Origin: Cliona cf. orientalis
Lineage: Eukaryota; Porifera; Demospongiae; Clionaida; Clionaidae
Direction: 5' to 3'
DNA length: 64,000 nt
NCBI GenBank assembly: GCA_963930775.1
Contig: OZ005693.1
Span: forward strand, 11,380,525-11,444,524
Shown here: in pieces, positions 12,832-27,700 of the stretch
Position numbering within the stretch: position 1 is the first letter of the stretch
Layout of the letters: every line of letters starts with the position of its first letter
Notes under the pieces: model-generated
Database searches by the model: none
Told to the model about the DNA's origin: nothing
Seen by the model: only the letters and a program-made list of their open reading frames with translations
Program-made: the position numbers and the translations under genes

Positions 12832-13068
12832 TCTGACGGGACTCGACTCAGTGTGAGATAGATCGCATCAAAGCAGGAAGCCTATAACATACGTACGCGG
12901 GTTGCTAGGCTACATCATTGGTATGCACTATTTTTAATATGAACCGGACATCCGGTGGGCGTGCGCGCGCATGTGGTCGCGATATAAAGCCCGCGTGGTT
13001 TCACTTGGTGGCCATTTTCGCAGCTGCTGGCTTTTTCTTCGTGGCCTGGGCTGCACTGGAATCGGGGT
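12832..13068. promoter_or_regulatory. Bidirectional promoter, secreted protein / IP3 receptor
   Basis: A 237-bp region between two divergent start codons. It is GC-richer than its surroundings (GTGCGCGCGCATGTGG at 12960-12975) and contains a TATA-like GATATAAAG at about 12980 oriented toward the IP3-receptor gene. A shared promoter is inferred from the spacing only. Confidence 0.45.
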
Positions 13069-16000
13069 ATGGCTGTACGATTCCAAGAGGCCGAGGATGA
13101 TGCGCAGCACTCGCTGCGTGTTGGCGATACAGTGCTGCTCTACGCGAAAGAGACGAATGGATACGTGTTCTCTCAACTATCAAGGTAGTCAGCACCAAAA
13201 ATTATCATTAAAATGTCATTTTTAAAACTTGTACGTCTGCAGTGATCAGCACAACTCTGTGGCGCTGTTGAAAGTCGATTCTTTCAAAGATCCCAGCCTC
13301 CCCAACGTCCACTGTAAGCCAGCCAGTTAGATCTTCCTCTCAAATTTATCATTCTGAGTTTTTATAAATAAAATCTGCATGGAGTTGGACAAAGATCTAG
13401 CTGGCCAGATCAACTATAAAAATTTATTTATTTTTGTTGACGTGAGTGTGTGCCTACTATGCAATGGTTGATTCCGGGTACTGTTAATTGTCCAATTGTG
13501 ACCTGTGAAGACCCATCTACTCATTTACTCATTCAGATGCATTCTTTTTCCTTCTTTCCATTCTTTGCATACAGTTGCAACTTTCAAAGTTATAACTGCA
13601 AATAAGTACAAAGCACAGGAACGGCTTGATATGTTTGAAAAGCAGATAGGGTGAGGAAAGTGAATGAGTGAGAAGAGAGAGAGAGAGAGAGAGAGAGTGC
13701 ATGCACACATGCGTGCATATGAGCGATAACACCTCAATATGGTATGCTCATCACTTATTATCAGCTCTTTATATATTTGATTTACATGCAGTAGTAAAAA
13801 CCTCACACCTAATGAAACGATCCTGAAGCACCAGCTTGAAGTAAGGAACTCCCAATAACATACTGAGTGCTATTGCTATTGATGTGTGCTCCGTTGTAGA
13901 AAGAGGTAGATCATGAAGTGGAAGAGAACAATGCAGAACTGGAAAGGTTGCAGGGATCCAACTTGGTCTATGGTGACAAAATTCAAGTGAGTATTGGGAC
14001 AATTGGCCAATATCACATGTTGTACAATATGGAATCAAATTGTTCACTTATCTAAGCTAATTTGACCTTGGCCATTCTCTCTACAGCTGCTGCACACTGC
14101 TAGTAAAAAGTACTTATCAGTGAACACTACAAAGACTTCAAGAACTGAAAATACCAACTTGAGAGTGAGTGCATAATTATAATATTATATTAGCTATCTG
14201 GTCAGTATCATTGACGTTGTTGCTGCTATATTTTCTCCAGGTTGAGCTGACCTCCAGAAATTCAGAATGTTGTATCTTTAAGATTTTACCTCGCTACAAG
14301 GTGCGTTCTGTTGGAGATGAGGTACGCTACAACGACCAAGTCAAACTGGAGAGTGTCAAGACTGAGGGACAGTACCTTCACTGCTCCAGCCGACCCTACA
14401 AGGCAGTATTCTCAGTACTGGAGACCAGGTAGGATAGCTGCACTTCTCTCTGTATCTTTGAAGATTATATTGATTTCGGATTTTAGCTTTGAGTTGAATC
14501 TTTCAGCGACTGAGTCAGCCCTGACTGTCATTTCTCACTACCGTCCCTTCCCCTCACACGACCCAAAGGCTCTCAGGGTACGTCTAATACAAACTTGTGC
14601 ACTTTTTGGATGATATTGATTGAATCGAATGCATGCATGCAGGGTGGTGGAGTTGTCAGATTGTTTCATCGAGAGAAAGAGTGCTATGTTTCAGCTGAGG
14701 GATCTTTTGCAGAGAACCAGGCTGTTATTGAAGATGGTAAACTTAAAATAATAAATAACTGTCCTCGTTTATTGATTTAATTTTCATCTCTAAACTGCTC
14801 ATTTTCCTCCAGTTCATTGCCGCAAGCGTCACTCTGAGCTTGGTCGTCTCAAAGACCCCTCCACCTCTGCCAATGTCTACTGGCAGTTTGAAAAGGAGAG
14901 TGATGGTCGCAGTGGTGAGCCCCTCTTCTGGGGAGAGCGCTGCAGGATCAAGCATCTACCAACACGATGTTACCTTGCTGTCGTTTACGATCCAATCAAG
15001 GACATCTACAATGTGAGTTGCATCTTTGCTCAGCTTCACAATACTGTTATTATTATGCTAAACATCTTATAATCAGGTGACGTTGAAAGAGAGATCTCCC
15101 TCTGGCTCTTTCAGTGGAAGCCAATCAGATTTAGAGACGGTTTTCTCTCTCTTTCCAGTCATACAGGTAGGAAGTAATCAATATAACTATTATTATTATT
15201 ATTATCGTATATTGAACTTTGACCCGTAATACAAACATATGGGAAACGCGTGGGTGGAAACACGTATGATAATTTCCCATATCAGTCGTGTTCGTCACGT
15301 GCAAAATCCGTATCAGTCGTGTTCGTCACATGATCGCCATATATACAGTGTTGAAACGGTTGAACGTTGAGCGCCAGAGAAGAAAGTGAGTTGCTGCTAT
15401 CAGTCATTTTTGTTGCCTGAGTTAGATAAATGAGCCACGGTGCCGCTGCCCTTACCTTACTTAGCTATACGCCTTAGTCTTCGGTGCCTGAAATAACGGC
15501 GGCCATCGCCAAAACTTAAAGCAGTCCCTTCTTAGCTTTACCGCTCGAACTACTAAAGCTCCAGTACAGAATAGGCTTCTTAAATATACGATAAATACCT
15601 TATTGCCATAGTAGAACGATGATACCTCGGAAATACCACTCATTCATTGCCTTTTGCATTGCTACTCGTGCTTCGCACTCGTAACAATACACGACAATGA
15701 ACTCGTGATATTTCCCGGTATCGTCGTTCTACTATGGCAATAAGTATAATATATTATTACTGTTTTGATCACAATGTTTGCTGCTACTAGGAAAAGGATA
15801 CCATTTTGGTGGAATCTTATGCTCGCATCAAACATTTGCAGACCAGAACATGGCTTCATTTGGAGAAAGGTATGTCCCGCCTCCCCCCCCTCTCCAGCCA
15901 ATGCTGCATGCCTAAGACATCTTTCCTTCCTCTCTCCCTCTCTGACTCCTGATCTCCTACTGAAACAAACTTTCCCTGGCCTCTGTACTGTTGATACTAT

Positions 16001-19000
16001 TGTAATTGTACAAAGGTGTTACTAATCATGGAATGTTTTAACACTGTGGTTTGCTTTGTATGGTGCTGTGGTCTTGAAGCTATGCAGACCTCAGGGCTGG
16101 GTGTCTGTTACAACCATGCCAGATATTGCAGCCATTTCTGGGAGCTGTGTCTGACTACATTGGTTTAGGAAAGTATTGTATGGCCTCAGTCACTCCCTCT
16201 CTCTTTCTGTGTCTCTCTTCCTCTCCTTCTCTCTTGCCACAGGTAGTGAGTATATTCGGACATCTTTTGATCCTAAAGCAGCTGGGCTGAAGGGATTGGA
16301 GTGGGACAGTGCTGAGCTGTTTAGGGTGAGTCAGTTGCAACTCTAAAGGCCAGCTAGCTAGGATAATTGCAGAAATGGCTTCTTCAAAATCTAGTCTCCA
16401 AGTATGGAGTTAGCCACATGGGAATCGGTGATGCTCTAAGTGGAAGGCTTTCAGTGACTGTAGATAATCACTGGTGTGGTAGCTACCTAAATTCCCTCTG
16501 TATTTGTCCTATGCATGCAAGTGCTAACTACCTCCTCCCATGGATGCATTCACACACTAACACACTCTAACACACTCACACACACACGTGTACATGCACA
16601 CGTGCACACACACACACACTCACACAGCTGACCGCTACTGAGACTATGAACTATGATGATGCATTCACTCTTGAGTTGGTGACTGAGGAACTTTTGGACA
16701 AGTTCAATTTTGTGGCTGGTATTGTTCCCATCCTCACCACTCACATCACCAAGGTAACCTGTATGCATGTTGTACCCTGATTATTATTGGCTGGAAACTT
16801 CAAAAATTAGTGAAATTTTGTCCAGAGATAACTTTTGGCTATAATATATTATATCTGGTAGCGCAGTACCAGTGTTTGTGTTGTAGCTGATACTATAGCA
16901 GTGATGGAGTGTTATCTTTGCAGTATGGAGCTGACTCAGCGCCCTCCCTGAACTCAAGGAGTGCCTACCTCGTCAAAGGAGCTCTCGAGGATCTCTCAAC
17001 TTTCATGACCACTGCCAGTTCTCGAGAGAACAAGAACCGACAGAAGCTGCTGCGTAATCTCAGGGTGAGAGAGAGAAGGAGGGAGGGAGGGGTGAGAGGA
17101 GAGAGTAGCTGCATGTTGTTCCACAGGACATTGGTGATTTTTTTTTAAATTTTCCCTCAGTTTCAGAATGGTATAATTATCATAAATACAACTGACAAGT
17201 TGTTACTGCTAAATTCACGTTTACACTAGTCAGCTTGAATACCATAGAATGGGGTCTAATTGTGTGGTTTAAGGATTCAAGTCATGTCAAGTTGTGAATC
17301 CAATAATTATTTTGGTACTGTATTTTTAACGTATGGAAACACTTGTTGTTTGCAATTCAACAATGCTCATTCTGTGCTGTGCATACTGGCGTAGGTGCTT
17401 GAGCTGATTATTAAAGTTCTTGGACTGTTCAAGACTGATGCCCGGGATGCGAGGTATCTCTCTCCTACCCCGACCTGTCCATGTGTTTGACATTGCCTGT
17501 GTTTGCAGTGAGCAGCGCACGGTGTGCCAGGGATGCTATGGGGTCATCAAGAGCTACCTCAATGGAGACAGCAGAAAGAATGAAAACTACTTGGCTAGGT
17601 TTGTCTCTTTCTTCAAGACTCAGGTGAGGATGGAGCTCAACGCAGAAGAGGTCATGATTGAAATGGTTGAGGACAACAGGTAAACTCAGCACAACTTTGT
17701 ATGACAACTTTCAATAATTCTCTCTCTGTGCATGGTACTGTTTATATTATGCAGTGCTATTGTCAATAAAATGGCCGAGACTGAAATTGGCTATATGATC
17801 CAACAGCTGGTTGAAACGAAAGTGAGAGTTTAATGATAATTATTCAATATGTAACCACCTGTCCATTGATTGAGGAAGTGTTTTGTACTGCAGGACCCAA
17901 GGTTCATGGACTTTCTTGGCAACTTGTGTGTCTGTGAATGTCGAGCTATTCCATCCACTCAAAGTAAGAATGTTATAGTCTCAGGGGTTCCCCACACAAT
18001 AAATAGCCAACTTTTTTGTTATGAATTTTCTCCTGCAGATACTGTTTTGAACAAGCTGGTGTATGAGTATGGCAAGGTACAAGAATGATATTATAATATT
18101 CTATGAATTCTTCTGTAATGTCATATGACTGTCATATGATCTGTAGGATGTATTTTACGGTGTGACGGTTGGTGGTTCCAGCGAGCACCCCGGAGGGACG
18201 GAGAAGGAGGTCTATGCATGCACTCCTGGCAGCACAGAATGGACACTTCTCACTGACCTAGTCAAGAAGGTTCAAACATAGTATAGCTACAACTTACCAC
18301 TACAAATCATAAGCACTGCTTTTCCTCCGGCCTCCAGGATGGTGTTTGTGACTACCTGGAAAGCCAGTTGAACCTTTTTGCAAGGATTTGCTGGGGAAAT
18401 AATCCAAGGACCATCTATGCTCTTGATAAAGATGACCAAGCTCTCGTCACTTTTGAGCAGACACGACTCTGTGCACAGAACTCTGCCCTACCACCCAGCC
18501 TCAGGTCAAAATATGTCAAACTCATGATAGGTACGTCACTGGCAAGGAGTTTTGCCTCCCAATGCTGTACATAAGTCACATAAGCCGTTGATGACCCTTT
18601 ACCGTACATGCATGTTTTTTAGTACCATGTCTAGGATTTTCGCCTATACATAAGTCGCATCAGCGCCTGACGACCCTTTTCCACGCATGCTTATTGCCAG
18701 CAATATGCCTCATATTCTCTCACTCTCCCTTCCTCCCTCAGTCATGTATGTTGACGTTGGAGAGAACAGGAATGTGCTAGAAAATCTCTCCCTTTCATTC
18801 GTAAGCATCTACATAATATAGCTAGCATATGCATCCAGCCTGCATTACCGTATCTCCATGATATATGTACGGTCAGGTGTATGGTGATGTCGTTGAGAAT
18901 CCGTATGCGGAGAGTGGTGGTAAAGACACTGAAGCTCTGACGGGAGTAGAGAACATCTATTTCCCTGCGATGAGGGATTGGATCAAGGAGCACATTGAGT

Positions 19001-21760
19001 CGGCCGCTCAAAGGAAGGTTGTAGCGGCCAACATGGAAGAGAATCAACTATTGGCTGATGTCATTGAAGTCCTCGAACTGCTCGTTAAGTATGGTTACTA
19101 TGACGATCCCGGTGATGTGGAGGATGTACTTCGACCTTTGTTGGAGGTGCTGAATGGCTTCACAGATGTTCCATTTGCCACTGAAGGTTCGCCATATTAT
19201 ACAACGAAAAATATGTAATGTTGGTAAAGTTGATAAAATTGGTAAAGTTAGTAATTTTAGTGCCGTAGGCGACAGCAGTGACGAGGGTAGTGTTGGTAAT
19301 GTTGGTAAAGTTGATAAAGTTAGTAATGTTAGTGCCATAGGTGACGGCAGCGACAAGGGTAATGTTGGTAAAGTTGGTAAAATTGGTAAAGTTAGTAATT
19401 TTGGTGCTGTAGGCGATGGCAGCAACAATGGTAATGTTGGTAAAGTTGGTAAAGTTAGTGCCGTAGGCGATGCCAGCGATAAGGGTAATGTTGGTAAAGT
19501 TAGTAATGTTGGTGCCGTAGGCCACAGCAGCAACAAGTTGGTAATATTAGTGCCGTAGGCGACGGCAGCGACAAGGGTAATGTTGGTAAAGTTAGTAATG
19601 TTGGTGCCGTAGGCCACAGCAGCAATAAGTTAGTAATATTAGTGCCATAGGCGATGGCAGCGACAAGGGTAATGTTGGTAAAGTTAGTAATGTTGGTGCT
19701 GTACACTACTAACTTGTATATACAGTTAGAAATATTATCTTAGTAAAAGAAGCTGGATTAATTTGGTATGTTTTATTCTCCTGACGGTGTAGGTGTTCGG
19801 CGTCTCCAGTCTAAGGACTTCACTGAGTCTGAAAGGTTCACTGAGACTATGGAGAACAAACATATATTTGACATCAAGGCCAGGTATGCAAGTGTGTAAC
19901 AATGGTCTACCTTGATACAGTGCATGGTACCGTTTGCAGAGTGATGGAAGTGGTTGATCTGTTCTTCAATTTCCGTCTCTATGTCCGTCTCCAGGTGAGA
20001 GAGACATCATATTTAGCAGCTCCACCCATTATTTATTCTTTCTCCTTGCAGCGTTTCATCTATGACTTTCGTATTTTGAAGGGAGACTATAACGACTCTT
20101 GCCACGGAGCACTGGAGCGACTGGCCTCCAACAATGCATTTGAGCTAGCCATGGCAGAGGTAAAGCAGTCTCACCCCCCGGCTGACCTTGGTGGACTCCA
20201 GAGTGCCTCCCCCAAGGAAATCAGTGACAACCAACAGTGAGTATCTATAGGACTGTCAATCCAAATTATACTGACAGGATTTTAGTAAAGACACATGCAC
20301 AGCTTCTCCCTCCCCTCCCATGAGATTTATTGTGGGTTAGATGACATTTTCTGTTGTGTTGTATATTTCAGTGTTGTGAGGCTGGCCAGAGAACGTCTGC
20401 TCTATATCTTCTCCCAAAGTGCCTACTTCTTTGAGAAAGCTGATTTCTTCTTTTCTGGAGCTGATCCTTCCATGAGGCTGGAATTTCCAGATATCCTCAT
20501 CGACATTTCAAACTATGTTGATCCTCGGCTCTTCCAGGACTCACTCCACCTCCTGAATAGGTAAGACTAATAAAACGTAACAAGGCGTGAGAGATTAGAT
20601 ATTATAAGTAAAGGATTGCCTGGTTTGAGTACCGCTGAAAAAAAATCTGTAATTTTAATGCTTGAGTAGACATCATCACTTGCACCTACTGCTAGGTACT
20701 ACTCGAGTGAGATGACGCTGTTTGAGAAAGCAATTCAGACTCAGCTGCTCATTGCCCCTAAGTCATGTGAGGTGTTTAATGACATCAGTGAACGTCTTCC
20801 AGAGCTTCGTCGCTACATGAGCATTGATGTTGATGACTCGGGCCGTGCTAAGATCATCGGGATACTCAGGACATTCACAAAGATGTGTCACCTTGATGAC
20901 GAAGATGAGCCACACCCACAAAACCAAAAGATACTCTACAACTACGGTCAGATATTATAATATTGTAAAATCATATTTTTGATGGATATTTTATTTGGAG
21001 CAAGTTAGTGTTTGCAAAGTTGCTTAGTTTATATGCACTTAATGAAACACATAATCACACATTTTATAGATTATAATTATGCATGATATTAACAGCTTTT
21101 TCATTTTCTATTCACTCATGTACTTACATGTATTGTGCGTTTACAATGCAGGTCTATTTTCTGACGTGTTGAACTATGTGCTGCGTATGAGTAAGAGCTC
21201 TATGATCAGCCAGCTAGCTAGTTCAGAGGAGGAGGAGGGGGAGGGAGGGGAGAGGGTCAAGACCAAGTCATCGAGAAGAAAGAAGACCTCAGCTCCTCAC
21301 AGTGAGGACAGCACTGATGTTGGAACCGTCTGTGTAGAATGCTTCAAGTTCTTGAAGGCTCTTGCTAAAGACTACACTGATGTGCAAGAAAGGTAATTAA
21401 TGCTTTTCAATATTTTGAGCAAAGTCCCTTTGTCTGGCAAAAGCCTCATTTTGTTGAAGAATCAGATAGTGAATGTTGTTCCTGTGTAAACTTTGATAAT
21501 TTATTGACTGAAGGTATTGCACCTCAATTGAAATATTCAGATTGTATGCTTTCATGGGAGACTTGCTGGAGGTGGACATTGGAATAGCAGCCATGGCAGA
21601 GGTGATAGCTGAGATCTTCACAGGTGGCCATGAGCTTTGCCTCAAGGTGAGGGAGGACCAAGTGGCAAGAGTCTTCTCTCTTGTTGCTCAGGAGGAGCTG
21701 CCTGAGGGAAGACCCGAGCTACTCAACGCTCTGCAGGCCATGGCAAAGGTCAGTATGCAT

Positions 21761-21791
<31 letters not shown>

Positions 21792-24700
21792 GGGGGGGAG
21801 GTACCATACACGTACCTGTGGTCATGTTTCTGTCTAGGTCGAAGAGTTGGACTTGCCTGTGAAGAGGAACCAGGCCTTCATTGTCACCTACTTCTCTAAG
21901 ACAAGAGAGAAGTTTTGTGACCACCTTCTTGGAGAGGGAGAGAAGAAGAGAGACGAAAGAAAAGAATTGCTAATCAAGGTACCGCAATTTGTTGATTGGA
22001 GATTTACAGGAACCTTTGGGTTGGGAAATCCTCGTGCATGTGCTCGAGCTCCCAAACCTCTAATAATAATACATGGTTCCAAAAATTTTAAATCACCTAA
22101 TTTTCTAGGCTGAATCTGGATCTCCTGACCTCAGCCTGCTTGTCTCGCTGACTGACCTCCTAGCCTCGTGCTCTGAGGGTGAGAATCTCTTCATAGAGTC
22201 AGTCTGTCAGACTGTCTTCTCTGTCGATGAACTTCTCGACATCATTGACTGTGATTTCATTGTTGCTGAGCGAAAGCGGCCCTTTGCTCGATTCTTGGTC
22301 TCTGTCTACCTGGCCACTGCCAGCGACAGATTCTCATCTGGAGCTTCCATACTCACAACAAAGGAGTAAGTCATCGCACTCACAGCTACAGAATAATGTG
22401 GAATGGCATTATTGATAGTTTATATCACATAATACTTGTGATACAGTGGTATGTTATTGCTTTAAATAAGTGCTTGAGGTAGTGTGTCTCTGCTCTGCAG
22501 GGAGATGTGGCAGTACCTGGGTCAGGTGGCTACCTTCATCTCCAACGTTGGCAAGGTCCTGAGGAAGATGCCATCGTCAGAGAAAGCTCTTGTGAGACAA
22601 AGTCTGTCATCAGCCACGAGGAGATACAGCTCTTCCTCCAAGAGGGCCAGGACGCCTCGTACGGAAAGCAAGGCTATGCCTTTTATCACCGGAGACGATG
22701 GAAAACTGCTACCAGGTGCGTACAGTTACCACTTCCTGTCATGTGACGTGTCATATGATCATTCCATTAATTGTAGGGGTTCTGCTGTACTTCAGTGACG
22801 GCCTTTTGCCGCTTCTCCGAGCCTACTATGAAACGTTCTTTGAGCCACCTCAGGATGCCTATAGCAGAGAGAGGCAGATGGAGACATCTGCAAAGATAGC
22901 TGCAGCTCTTATGGTATGGAAACTGATAAAAATATTGATAGCTGTGAGCTAGATCGTGTTACACCAATCAGGCATTATTTCTCTCAACGAAAAATAATTC
23001 ATCCAAATTATTCACCCAAACCCATTACGATGAATTATTTTTCGTTGAAACGATGCCTGATTGATCGTAATGGGTTTGGGTGAATTATTTTTCATTGAGA
23101 GAAATAATGCCTGATTGGTGTAACATGATCTAGCTTGCAGCTATCAATATCATGACAAACACCCAATCAAGAAGTTCGCTGAAACGATAAAAATAATAAT
23201 TCGCAATTTATGGGATAAACGTAGCTAGCTAGAAATGTGGTATTTTGATAGCTGCCAATTGGCTAACGTTTGCAACTTTTTACGATAGTTATTATCTGTT
23301 TCCTTCAATAATTTAACGACTGTTCGTTGTTCAACCCCCGATGCAGGAAATGGCTGATGTTCTGACAGAGCATCTGACTCAAGATTCTCAGGTGAAGTTG
23401 TACAGAGGAACTGTGCTCACTATCTTGAAGAAATGCGGAGATGAGCTGCCTCTGGACGTCAGTGAACAGGTAAATTAATATGGTCTCAGCACATCTTTCA
23501 AAGTGCTGGACATTAAATTTTGTGTAAAATAAAGAAAAAACTAGAGGGATTACAGAATATCAGTGATGTACTAAAACATCTCTGATCCCCCCTCTCTACG
23601 AATTAAAGAACCAGTAATTGACAATTCATGTTAATCTCTGCTACCAGGTGTTCACCACATTTGAGCTGAAGACCAAGGACTGTGTCGGCTTTGAGACACT
23701 CACAAAGAAGCTCTATAAAGACACCTACGCTGAGGAGATGGAGCTGAACGAGACTTTCAATGCTTTCGTGACAAACTTCAAACTTGCTTACCAGGGACCC
23801 AATACGGCACAGGCACAGATAGGGTCAAAGTACGACACGGACTACAGTGAAGGAGACGAGTGGCTGCCCCTAGGACCAAGCTTCCAGCATCACGTCGCTC
23901 GATTTGTAAAGTGAGATCAATATTAATTTTGATAATTTCTATAGAAGGGGGTGGGGGTGCTTCAGGTGTACTACCTGGCAGAGAAATAGCAACATACAGC
24001 TAGTGAACTCACCTTATTGTAATTTTGTCCGTTTTTTTTTTATTTAGACCCCATGCTGTTCGCCAGCGTGATGTTGTTCGTCCGTGTGTGGAGAGACTGT
24101 TGGCTCAGCTAGAGTACTCCTTCAGTCAGCTCACTGACCTCGAGGAGGAAGAGAGAAGGAAGCAAGATGAATTGGACATCAAGTGTCTTCAAATCATGAG
24201 AGCCATCATTCACAATGAGATAGTGAACATTGACCCAGAGCTAAAGGAGAACTCTCCACCAGGCTACAGAAAACGATGCATCTCTAAAGTACAGCCAATT
24301 CAAAACTCTATCCAGGACTTGGGCAACGCTGTCTCTCGTGTTGTACCCCTGCTCTCTCATTCAAACGATGAAATAGTTCGTGAGGTTTTGGCTTTCCTGA
24401 AGGCAATGCTTTATTCTGGCAACAGCCACGTGCAGGAAGGGATGAACACTGTCTTTGACACAAGGGAAGAGAGGTTGTTCACCACCATGGTTAGTTTGCT
24501 CAAGAATTCAGCTATCACATTCAATGAGAGGTGAGTAATTCTGTTTATGTGTACTTCTTGCTGCCTGTTTCACACTTATAATGTGATATTATTGATATTA
24601 TTTCCAGGCGTAGTTTGCTGAGTCAGGTTGAGGCTCGTTGGGCCTCTGAGCTGCTGTTGAAGGAGAATGCCCAGGCCCTGGTGAGTGGTCCAGCTAAGTC

Positions 24701-27700
24701 GACCAATCGGCACCAACCGCCACCTGTAGACATCTCCATCGACATAGAGGTGTCTGGGGTGGTCCAAGGCTCCTCCCTCTCGCCTCATGGCACAGGCACC
24801 CTGACCTCCTTTGCCCCCTTGGAAGAATCAGTCGTTAAAGAGGCGGAGATATTCTCTGAAGAGGTGGGAGGTGAGGGAGGTCAACAGCAGCGGAGAACAT
24901 CAAGTCAACTTTCCCCAAGATCACAGAGAAGGCACTCCAAGAAGCCAGCGGTGACTCAGCTGTTTGAGCTTGAGGTGAGTGGAAAGGATGACATCATTTC
25001 AATAATGGAATGGTACTTACTGGAGCTGTATTTGCTATTGAGATTTATAACAATATGCTCTTCAGCTTTGCACTTTCATGTACATGTAGTAGAATCTCCT
25101 TCGTTTATTTCTCTGCTTGCAGACGCTGAGAAGTGCTGCATCAGCAGCTGCCAAAGAGGCCCCGAGTGGGAAGGGGAAGGAGATAGCGGACATGTTGCTC
25201 AAATTCCAGGACACCCACCATGTGAAGCTAGCCCTGAGGGTGCTGGGCCTGATGTGCGATGGTCAGTACAGACTCATGCAGAACTACCTCAGGGAACAAA
25301 AGGACAACCTAGCAAGTGTCAACGTTGTTGGAGAGGTGGCGCTCTTCATTCAGAACTTCTCCCACGACATCAATTCAGAGACGATGGACCTCGTTCACCT
25401 GATACTGCAGACGCTGATAGAGATGTGTGTTGGGAACTACCCCAACCAGCTGGTCATCTACAACAGGCAGATCATTGAGTCGCTCAACCACATCTTTGCT
25501 CTTGATGTCTACGATGAAGAGGCTGGGGAGACTAGAGGATTCACCATACAGGATGTAAGCTGCATGAAATTTGTGATTGTCACTGAAATTTTATCCCTGT
25601 CTCTCTCTCCCTTTATCTTCAGTCTGTGAATCTGAAAGGTTCTGCTGTAGAACTGCTGGAAGCCATGTTGGAAGAGACCAATGAGAAGACTAAGGATCTC
25701 GTTGGAGAGATAGCAAACAGCTTGGACATTGAGAACCTTCACGAAACAATGGCTGACTTTTATTCTCTGATGAACGATGAAGACGTGAAGAGACAGAGCT
25801 TTGACGATGAAGCAGAGGCTGGGATGTTCCGGACCTACCATGTGCTAGTGCACCTCACCGACTATGATGTACCACCAGAGAAGATAGGTGAGACATAAGA
25901 TAATGCAACCTGCATCCATCCTCTCGAAAATGTGGTTTTGAAGATAAACAATTCTTCTTTTTGTTTAATAATTGAGAGAAAAGGTTAGTGTAGGGAGTGG
26001 AGTGATCACCCTGGCCATGTTGTGGAGGTCAGGATGAGAGTACACTCCATCTCCCGAGTTGGTCTCTCCCTAGCTGGGCGCCACTCCTGGAGGGGAAGTG
26101 GCCTCAAGGAGAGGTGACCATCTGCTGAAAAGCCACAGAGGGCACCAAGGCTGTGTGCTGCTAGCACTGGCCAAGGTCAACAGATGCAAAAGGCACTCCC
26201 AGCAGGATACTTGTGAGCCTAGGCAATTACACAGGACAGTGGCAGGGGTGAACCCCCACACACTTATCCTCCGACTGCCTATGGCGGCGTTCGGCACACA
26301 CCCACAATGTGAGTGCGACTAAGAACATCGACCGTAAGGACAAAATTGGGTTCGGGTTCCCAGCAGGACAAGTAGACTCTTGGGGAGGGAGGAGGTGAGG
26401 GGGGCAGCTTATATAGTCAGGCAATGGACAAAGTAGTTGTGGGTTGCAAGCAGAAGTGAAAAACACTGGCTTTACCATGCCCACAGTTGTAGTTCAGTAA
26501 TTGGCTGAATAGTGAGGTAGTGAAAGTTTGAGGATGAATACTCAGCACATAGCTTCCTGTACTTTACTTCTCTTGCTGAATTGGTTTCATATTGGTCATT
26601 TGCAGCTAGGATATGATTTTGGGGAGCCTGGCCTGATTATATGAACTGGTAACTGTTGGGTTGAATATTTGGGAGGACAATACTACTGTAAATTGCAAAT
26701 ATTTCATGTGATAATTTTTGCATATATTTCACTGTTTAATTTACACATAAACTAGGCTTGTCTGAAAGTATTTTAACAATGTTTAATAATTGAGAGAAAA
26801 GGTTAGTGTAGGGAGTGGAGTGATCACCCTGGCCATGTTGTGGAGGTCAGGATGAGAGTACACTCCATCTCCCGAGTTGGTCTCTCCCTAGCTGGGCGCC
26901 ACTCCTGGAGGGGAGGTGGCCTCAAGGAGAGGTGACCATCTGCTGAAAAGCCACAGAGGGCACCAAGGCTGTGTGCTGCTAGCACTGGCCAAGGTCAACA
27001 GATGCAAAAGGCACTCCCAGCAGGATACTTGTGAGCCTAGGCAATTACACGGGACAGTGGCAGGGGTAAACCCCCACACACTTATCCTCCAACTGCCTAT
27101 GGCGGCGTTCGGCACACACCCACAATGTGAGTGCGACTAAGAACATCGACCGAAAGGACAAAATTGGGTTTGGGTTCCCAGCAACACAAGTAAGGCTCAT
27201 AAGAAGGGAGACAGTGAGGGGGCAACTTATGTAGTTGGGCAATAGATGAACTTGGTATGGGTTGCAACCAGATATGTAAACTTTGTTATCTATGACATTA
27301 TTCATGACCACAGTAGTAATTTGTTTTATGCAGTTGGTAGATCAGTGACATCGCTTCTCACCTAGTCTGAAAGGCTGCATTTTTGATTTCACTATAATTA
27401 TTACCATAATGTGTCTATTTCAGAGCCGAGTGGAGGGAGTGAAGATGATGAACTGCACAAAGCATGGGCTCTCTGCAAGAGGCACTCCAAGAGTGTCGAG
27501 GTCTTCTATAGAAACATGGACGGAGACAAAGTGCTCACAAAAATACACTTTCCGTTCAACCCTGATGTAAGAGAATACTAATAGCAGTATTCTAGACCAT
27601 ACTGCGACTACAAGATAATGCATAGCATGGTGTACAGCTATAATAGTATTATTATACCTCTGTGTGTGTTGTTGTTTTTTTCAGCATGAGCTTCGTGAAG

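Noticed and set aside
19048..19706. Minus-strand 189-codon frame rich in Thr-Leu-Pro
   Set aside because: It overlaps coding exon 24 of the IP3 receptor and the minisatellite on the other strand; a repeat-driven shadow.
24615..25478. 287-codon plus-strand frame
   Set aside because: Only its first part (to 24974) is the real IP3-receptor exon; the rest reads through an intron and then the wrong frame of the next exon.
26070..27140. Pairs of 74-75-codon frames repeated in both strands
   Set aside because: They are the same frames in two copies of a non-coding interspersed repeat.
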